A stretch of 25,277 nt of DNA from CF-161 sp035259145 (lineage in GTDB: Bacteria; Chloroflexota; Dormibacteria; Dormibacterales; Dormibacteraceae). Of the stretch, positions 20,700 to 25,277 are shown piece by piece. Under the pieces are notes generated by a model. It ran no database searches, was not told the origin of the DNA, and saw only the letters and a program-made list of their open reading frames with translations. The stretch spans positions 1-25,277 of the forward strand of contig DATFWQ010000339.1 of the NCBI GenBank assembly GCA_035259145.1. The letters run 5' to 3'. Position numbers and translations under genes: made by a program. Position 1 is the first letter of the stretch, and each line of letters starts with the position of its first letter.

Positions 20700-23168
20700 A
20701 TGAGTGAGACGAGATTGTCCAACCTACGCGGGCCGCTGCTCGTCAATGATTGGCAGGTCGTTTTCGGCCCTCATGGAGTGGTGGTCTCGCGAACACGTCA
20801 GTCGACGCCGGCTTCGACGCCGCGGCGCGCCGCTTCCGTCCTGCCCGACCCTTTCCCGCACCTTCTCGGACGGGTCGGGGAGGCCAGTGCAGTGTTTGAC
20901 GGGCTACGCACGGAGTCGGTGACCGAGGTCTGGGGCGAGTGCGGAATCGGCAAGACAAGCCTCCTGCGGCACGTGGCACACAGGGCCACCTCTGAGTTCC
21001 CTGATTGGCCGATCGTCTATCTCTCAGCCGCCCGCCAGCCCATCGAGGATCTCCTTCAGGAAATCCACAACTGCCTCTACCAGTCGCGCAATCAGACGAA
21101 GCTCGGCGCTGCAGCGGTTCGTCGAGAACTGCGGCTCTCACCATCCATTCTGCTGCTCGATGACGTGGCTCTGTCGACGATCGACCTGGCGGACCTCCTG
21201 CGCTCGCTCCAGGAGTCGCGAGTGGTGCTCACTTCGGCCGCTCCCCGTTGTCAAGCGTGCCGATCCGTCGAGCTGGGCGGTCTCGACGAGCCTGCTGCTG
21301 TCGAGCTGATCCGAAGAGGGATGGGACCCCATGACCTGCACGACGACGAGCTCGATTACCTGCTCCGGCTGTGCGGGATTCTCCACGGCCATCCGCTCCG
21401 CCTCCTCCAGGCGGCCGCGCTCGTTCGCGCTGGACACCAGAGCTTACGGGAGCTGGTGGGCAGCCTCGAACACGGCGACCCGGCAGCGCTCCTGGCTCGC
21501 GAGTGCCGCAGTGCCCTGAGCGCCGACCAGCGCCGGCTCGTCGCCGCGCTTGCGCTGGCGGCTGGCGCGTTTCTGCCGACCGACCTGGTCGAGCAGATGT
21601 GCGGGATCAGCGACGTCGTTCACAAGCTGCGCGAGCTTCGCGATCGTCACGTGGTCGACGGGCGCAAAGATCGGTTCGGCCTGCCAGTCTGCTCCATAGG
21701 CGAGTCGAGGGAGCTCGTACGCGAATCACTGGAAAAGGGTCTTGCCCTGCGCGGACTCGTTCAGTGGCTCCAGCATCCGAGCACGTCCCCGGACGACATG
21801 CTGTCACTCAGCCACAGCCTGCTGACGTTAATCGAGGTCGCGGCTGAATACGGCGAGTGGCACGGCGTCCTCGACATCGTCCGCGTGGTCGAACGGGTCC
21901 TGGTCATGAGTGGTCGGTGGGAGCAGTGGCGGTACAGCGCGGAGGCGGGGCTGCACGTCGCCGAGCAGCTCAACGACGATCTCGAGCGCGCCTATCACCT
22001 GCACCAACTCGGCAGCCGGGCGCTGTGCCTTGGGTTCAACGACCAGGCCATGCAATTGCTGGAAGAGGCGAAGTCACTGCGGCCGCGCTTTTCCAGTGCG
22101 CGCCGCGTGACAGCCCACAACCTAAGGCTGGTCCGACAGCGGGGCTGGCCGCTGGCCAGGTCGGCGGCGATGGCTGCAGCAGCCGCTGCAACAATTGCAG
22201 GCGGTGCCGGTGTCGTCGCCACAGCACGACCCCAACAGCCACACAGTGTCGTCCCTGCCCCCTCATCGTCCCCGAGTTCAGGCGTACCGACCCCGACTCC
22301 TGCCGGGTCGCCCACTCGACCGCCTGACCGGTCGCCTTCCCCCACCTTCTCGAGCGTTTCCGCGCCGCCGTCAGCTGCCTTGCGAGTCGTGGCTGTCACC
22401 CGCATGACACCGAGCAGCGGCCCGCAGGTCGGGGGTACCAAAGTGGTGATCAGAGGGAGCGGTTTTGCGCGAACCACGGGCGTGTCCTTCGGAAAGACGG
22501 CGGCGACCAGGTTCAGTGTCGAGGCTGACACACAGATCAGCGCTGTAAGCCCTCCCGGCAACGGCACCGTGAATGTGACCGTCACGACACCGGACGGCAT
22601 CTCAGCGACTGACGGAGCCAATCTGTTCACATACGTGCCGGTCCCTGTCGTTGCGTGCCTTGTTCCGGCCACCGGCAGTCCTGCCGGGGGCACCAGGGTC
22701 GTGATCAGCGGAAGCGGCATGACGGGAGCTACGAGCGTGTCCTTTGGAAAGGCGGCGGCCCGCAGCTTCACTGTCGACTCCGACACCAGGATCAGCGCGG
22801 TAAGCCCTCCCGGTGACGGCACTGTGGCTGTGAGCGTCACGACCCCGGGCGGCATCTCAGCGACAGGCACAGCGGACCTGTTCACCTATCTGCCAGTCAC
22901 AGACCTGCCAGGTCCTATCGTTGTGGGCCTTGATCCGGCCAAAGGCACTGCGGCCGGGGGCACCAGGGTCGTGATCAGCGGAAGGGGCTTCACGGGGACC
23001 ACCAACGTTTGCTTCGGGGATAATGCAGCGAGCAGCTTCACTGTCGGGTCTGACACCTATATCATCGCTGTCAGCCCTGCCGGCCGTCCTGGCACTGTAG
23101 ACGTGACGGTCACAACTCGAGGTGGTACATCTGAGGCAGGAGAACGGGATCGGTTCGTATATTCCTGA
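20700..23168 (+). CDS. Predicted transmembrane STAND (NB-ARC-like) NTPase with three IPT/TIG domains
   Basis: An 822-residue protein. Residues 55-260 form a STAND NTPase: Walker A 'GECGIGKTS' near 80, Walker B 'ILLLDDV' near 150, and 'SRVVLTSAAP' as the sensor-1-like strand. A winged-helix-like region (265-345) and a helical, TPR-like region (345-478) follow. Around 482-507 'WPLARSAAMAAAAAATIAGGAGVV' is a predicted single membrane helix, then a Pro/Ser/Thr-rich stalk to about 562. Three IPT/TIG immunoglobulin-like domains start near 563, 649 and 739, each with a 'GGTxVVIxGxGF/M' and 'VSFGxxAA' signature. With no N-terminal signal, the NTPase should be inside and the IPT domains outside. AGGTG precedes the ATG. 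It could sense a surface ligand and signal to the upstream regulator (inference). Confidence 0.8.
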   Translation: MSETRLSNLRGPLLVNDWQVVFGPHGVVVSRTRQSTPASTPRRAASVLPDPFPHLLGRVGEASAVFDGLRTESVTEVWGECGIGKTSLLRHVAHRATSEFPDWPIVYLSAARQPIEDLLQEIHNCLYQSRNQTKLGAAAVRRELRLSPSILLLDDVALSTIDLADLLRSLQESRVVLTSAAPRCQACRSVELGGLDEPAAVELIRRGMGPHDLHDDELDYLLRLCGILHGHPLRLLQAAALVRAGHQSLRELVGSLEHGDPAALLARECRSALSADQRRLVAALALAAGAFLPTDLVEQMCGISDVVHKLRELRDRHVVDGRKDRFGLPVCSIGESRELVRESLEKGLALRGLVQWLQHPSTSPDDMLSLSHSLLTLIEVAAEYGEWHGVLDIVRVVERVLVMSGRWEQWRYSAEAGLHVAEQLNDDLERAYHLHQLGSRALCLGFNDQAMQLLEEAKSLRPRFSSARRVTAHNLRLVRQRGWPLARSAAMAAAAAATIAGGAGVVATARPQQPHSVVPAPSSSPSSGVPTPTPAGSPTRPPDRSPSPTFSSVSAPPSAALRVVAVTRMTPSSGPQVGGTKVVIRGSGFARTTGVSFGKTAATRFSVEADTQISAVSPPGNGTVNVTVTTPDGISATDGANLFTYVPVPVVACLVPATGSPAGGTRVVISGSGMTGATSVSFGKAAARSFTVDSDTRISAVSPPGDGTVAVSVTTPGGISATGTADLFTYLPVTDLPGPIVVGLDPAKGTAAGGTRVVISGRGFTGTTNVCFGDNAASSFTVGSDTYIIAVSPAGRPGTVDVTVTTRGGTSEAGERDRFVYS
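22387..23165 (+). repeat. Three in-frame IPT/TIG-coding repeats
   Basis: Three copies of about 260-270 bases encode the ectodomains. Copies 2 and 3 share a nearly unbroken stretch starting at about 22686 and 22955 (GGGCACCAGGGTCGTGATCA and beyond), while copy 1 is more diverged. This points to recent duplication of the last two. Confidence 0.75.
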
Positions 23169-23224
23169 GCACTAGCGGGGCCACAAGGCACCGCACGTCT
23201 CAGACCTGAAATTGGTACCGTCAT

Positions 23225-23262
23225 GGCACTGACACTGGCACCTGGGCCGCTCCATGCTCGCC
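23225..23262 (+). promoter_or_regulatory. Shared upstream element, copy 3
   Basis: Starts GGCACTGACACTGG and keeps CGCT and ATGCTC at the same offsets as copy 2. It is preceded 11 bases upstream by GGTAC and contains another GGCAC 12 bases on, giving three half-sites about one helical turn apart. It lies 86 bases before the ATG at 23311. Confidence 0.55.
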
Positions 23263-23310
23263 CTCATAGGCGCTTGGTACCCCATCAAGCCCCAGGAAGG
23301 AGAAGGTCCC

Positions 23311-23742
23311 ATGAACGACAACCACGCCAGTCTGACGCGCGTGTACACCGCGTTGACCGACAGCATCGTGGAGGAGAACGCCCCCAACCAGCCCGACGTC
23401 GGGGAGTCGCCCGACGCCGACTTCGACCTGTTCGTAGAGGCGGCAGCCGGAAACAACATCGGGAGCAGCTCGACTCCGTACACGCTGACAATCACGGGCG
23501 TCAACGTGACCAAGCAGGCCGTCGTACCCCAACTCACCTCCGTATCGGCCCAGGCGTTCAACGCGGCAAACGGGTGGAACAGCAGCGGGGACGACTTCGT
23601 CAAAACCCAACGCCTCACTTTCAACCTCCCCCTTCCTCCCCCGAACGAGGCAAACGACCTCTACCGCTTCTACGTCGCCATGGTCACCCCCAACTTCCAG
23701 ATCGCGTCCCTCGCTGAAAGCCCGCTCTTCATCCTGCTCTGA
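23311..23742 (+). CDS. Protein of unknown function
   Basis: A 143-residue protein with a strong ribosome site (AGGAAGGAGAAGG) ahead of the ATG at 23311; an earlier in-frame start at 23254 lies inside the upstream element. The N-terminus is acidic and hydrophilic ('EENAPNQPDVGESPDADFDLFVEAAAG'). The middle and C-terminus alternate like beta strands ('TPYTLTITGVNV', 'TQRLTFNLPLPPPNEANDLYRFYVAMV') and the end is hydrophobic (SPLFILL). No signal peptide, membrane helix or catalytic motif is visible, and I do not recognise the family. A GC-rich hairpin follows the stop, and the shared element precedes it, so it looks like its own transcription unit within the same module. Confidence 0.6.
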   Translation: MNDNHASLTRVYTALTDSIVEENAPNQPDVGESPDADFDLFVEAAAGNNIGSSSTPYTLTITGVNVTKQAVVPQLTSVSAQAFNAANGWNSSGDDFVKTQRLTFNLPLPPPNEANDLYRFYVAMVTPNFQIASLAESPLFILL

Positions 23743-23760
23743 CCGCTCGGCGGCACGCGC

Positions 23761-23785
23761 CGGGGGCGGGCTGGTCCCGCCCCCG
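23761..23785 (+). terminator. GC-rich hairpin after the orphan gene
   Basis: CGGGGGCGGG and CCCGCCCCCG pair perfectly over 10 bp with a 5-base loop, starting 18 bases after the stop. No T-run. A second small hairpin (CTGAGGT/ACCTCAG, 23834-23851) follows. The rest of 23786-23918 holds nothing recognisable. Confidence 0.6.
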
Positions 23786-23918
23786 AGCGCAGGCCATGGT
23801 GCAAGCATCCGGTCCTGCTCAAGTGTGAGGCCACTGAGGTAGCCACCTCAGCGGCAGGGTCGATCAGATCCGTCTGCGGAATCGAAAAGCCAGGAGCGGC
23901 TGCGCGAGTGTGCTCGCG

Positions 23919-24068
23919 ATGTCGCGCGAGGCACCGGGCGCCACACACGAGGCGATCGCAGAGCGGTTTGGTCTCACGCGCTCCACGTTCTACCGCCGGC
24001 CGCATCACGGGTGGTCATTGATGGCGGAGCGCCTGGGCGTCCTGGACGGCGTCGTCACAGAAGCCTGA
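23919..24068 (+). pseudogene. Relic copy of the regulator's C-terminal HTH
   Basis: Bases 23943-24070 match 20374-20501, the last 42 codons of the AAA-HTH regulator plus two bases past its stop, with only about 13 differences in 128 positions and no indels. The frame is kept through the same TGA. An ATG at 23919 would give a 49-residue HTH-only peptide, but it has no ribosome site, and one change (Leu to Pro, RRP for RRL) falls in the helix-turn-helix region. Nothing upstream encodes the ATPase or TPR parts. I read it as the remnant of a second regulator gene or a partial duplication. A functional mini-HTH is possible but less likely. Confidence 0.7.
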
Positions 24069-24178
24069 CCTGCAGGTCTCTGTTTGCGATCGACGCCCGG
24101 CTGTGGCATGTTCTTCAGGTCGGGTTCAGCAGAGCTTCCAGAAAGGTGGCTCGACGCAAAAGAAAGGAGGAGGATTTG

Positions 24179-25277
24179 GTGAAACTCAAGTTGCTGATCC
24201 TGGCTGCGGTCTCGGCGTTCGCGGTCGGCCAGCCATTGGCCGCCGGCGCCGACGACAACCCGCGGCCCGTCAACTTCACGAACGTGATGAACGCGCCGGC
24301 GCCCGTCACGGGCGCCGTCTTCGGTACCACGCCGGCGGTCAAGACCGGCACCCCGATCTGCACGACGGCGACGTCCAGCGCGTCAAACGTCAATACAGAC
24401 TGCACTGAGCCGTCGGTCGGTCCGCACAACGAGACTTCCATCGCTGTCAACCCGACCAATCCCCTGAACATGATCGGCGGCGTCAACGACTACCAGCTCG
24501 CGCTCAACCCGGGCGGCCAGGTGAGCGAAACCATTCTCTCGCGCGCGCACGTGACCTTCGACGGCGGCAAGACGTGGTCGATGTTTCCAGTGCTCTCCAA
24601 CTCGGCCTACCAGGCGACGGGCGACCCCGCGCTTGCGTTCGACGCCGCCGGCCACGCCTACTACGGGACGCTGGGCTTCCGTTTCGTCGGTCCAGCCAAC
24701 GCTCAGAACCCCGACATCCTCGTCTCGAACTCCGGCGACGGTGGCAAGACGTGGGACGTGGTTCGCGTTGAGGCCGGGAGCGGGGTGGAAACGAGCGTCG
24801 GCGACCTGCTCGACAAGGACTACGTCGCCGCCTGGGGCGACGGCAACGCGATCGTCACGTACGGCGACTTCAAGCTCGGCCAGAAGGGCAACACGCTCAG
24901 CGCCATCATCTACAGCTCGGTGACGCACGACGGCGGTACCACGTGGTCCAAGCCGCAGGCCGTGTCCGGAGGCCTCGACGAGGCGTTCGTCTCCGTCCCG
25001 ACGGTTACCGCGGACGGCCGCATCTTCGCGTCCTTCCTGAACACCACCGACCTGACCACCGGCCGTGACGACTACGAGGTCGTCCAGCTCAGCCCGTCCA
25101 CCGGCGCGTTGATCGGGAACCCGGTCAAGGTAGCGACGGTCATCGACGGAAACACCGACTACCCGATCGCGTTTGGGCGCCAGACCTACCAGGACAGCGC
25201 CTTCCGCAGCTGGGCCGCCGGCAACATCACCGCCGACCCGACCGACGCGAATCACCTGGCGGTCGTCTGGTCCGACA
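24179..25277 (+). CDS. Secreted Asp-box (BNR/sialidase-like) repeat protein, partial
   Basis: The frame opens at GTG 24179 (a TTG directly precedes it) behind the very strong ribosome site AAAGGAGGAGG and runs without a stop to the window end, giving at least 366 residues. A signal peptide is clear: 'VKLKLLILAAVSAFAVGQ' followed by an Ala-rich cleavage region (PLAAGA). The mature part has 'NETSIAVNPTNPLNMIGG' and Asp boxes 'FDGGKTW', 'GDGGKTW' and 'HDGGTTW', the signature turns of sialidase-type beta-propellers. Many proteins with this layout are not sialidases; the catalytic Arg triad cannot be judged from this part. It is presumably extracellular. It follows the HTH relic and lacks the shared upstream element. 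Confidence 0.8.
   Translation, partial: MKLKLLILAAVSAFAVGQPLAAGADDNPRPVNFTNVMNAPAPVTGAVFGTTPAVKTGTPICTTATSSASNVNTDCTEPSVGPHNETSIAVNPTNPLNMIGGVNDYQLALNPGGQVSETILSRAHVTFDGGKTWSMFPVLSNSAYQATGDPALAFDAAGHAYYGTLGFRFVGPANAQNPDILVSNSGDGGKTWDVVRVEAGSGVETSVGDLLDKDYVAAWGDGNAIVTYGDFKLGQKGNTLSAIIYSSVTHDGGTTWSKPQAVSGGLDEAFVSVPTVTADGRIFASFLNTTDLTTGRDDYEVVQLSPSTGALIGNPVKVATVIDGNTDYPIAFGRQTYQDSAFRSWAAGNITADPTDANHLAVVWSD

Noticed and set aside
17512..23168. AVAST-type or other STAND antiphage system
   Set aside because: No effector domain (nuclease, protease, TIR, hydrolase) is visible, and the STAND protein carries a membrane helix and extracellular IPT domains, which do not fit a sensor of intracellular phage proteins.
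1..25277. tRNA, rRNA, insertion sequence or prophage
   Set aside because: No cloverleaf, rRNA signature, transposase, integrase or terminal inverted repeat pair was recognised by eye; a covariance-model scan was not possible.

Overview
The window is high-GC, gene-dense bacterial chromosome. It carries 20 real protein genes (one cut by the right edge), the last few codons of another gene at the left edge, one tiny coupling ORF and one gene relic. No rRNA, tRNA, CRISPR array, transposase, integrase or phage gene was seen. Gene content (an HspR-type MerR repressor, a zincin_2 'coenzyme F420 biosynthesis-associated' protein, a DUF2510-like membrane protein, AAA-TPR-HTH and STAND regulators, GTG starts and probable leaderless genes) suggests the Actinomycetota / Chloroflexota / Dormibacterota part of the tree, probably a soil lineage. 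This is an inference from gene families, not a phylogenetic result.

Layout. 1-1714: a stand-alone GreA/GreB C-terminal domain protein, then an SDR oxidoreductase and a deoxyribosyltransferase-like protein that diverge from one symmetric 21-bp promoter. 1779-4130 (minus): DUF2510-like membrane protein, zincin_2 metallopeptidase, zinc-ribbon protein, HspR-like repressor. 4340-8801 (minus): class A penicillin-binding protein with an unusual repeat-bearing cytoplasmic N-terminus, CPBP-family membrane protease, Ca2+/H+ antiporter. 8848-11230 (plus): enoyl-CoA hydratase-family protein and acyl-CoA carboxylase carboxyltransferase subunit, linked by a 19-codon ORF that overlaps both; together they suggest branched-chain or isoprenoid acyl-CoA degradation. 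11287-11427: four palindromic units at an exact 41-bp period. 11627-12205: a small exported PepSY-like protein. 12224-17155: a nucleobase/organic-acid locus in which cytosine deaminase (codA-like), a tartrate/D-malate dehydrogenase-like enzyme and an esterase diverge from an NCS1 (codB-like) permease, with an inverted repeat between the two start codons.

17243-25277 is the most unusual part. A 995-residue AAA-TPR-HTH regulator is followed by an 822-residue STAND (NB-ARC-like) NTPase that appears to cross the membrane once and expose three IPT/TIG domains. Next come a 143-residue orphan protein, a near-identical DNA copy of the regulator's C-terminal HTH left as a relic, and a secreted Asp-box (BNR) protein that runs off the window. 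A related DNA element (core GGYACTGACASTG) lies upstream of the first three genes. I read this as a candidate surface-sensing signalling module, probably co-regulated and reshaped by duplication. The function is inferred.
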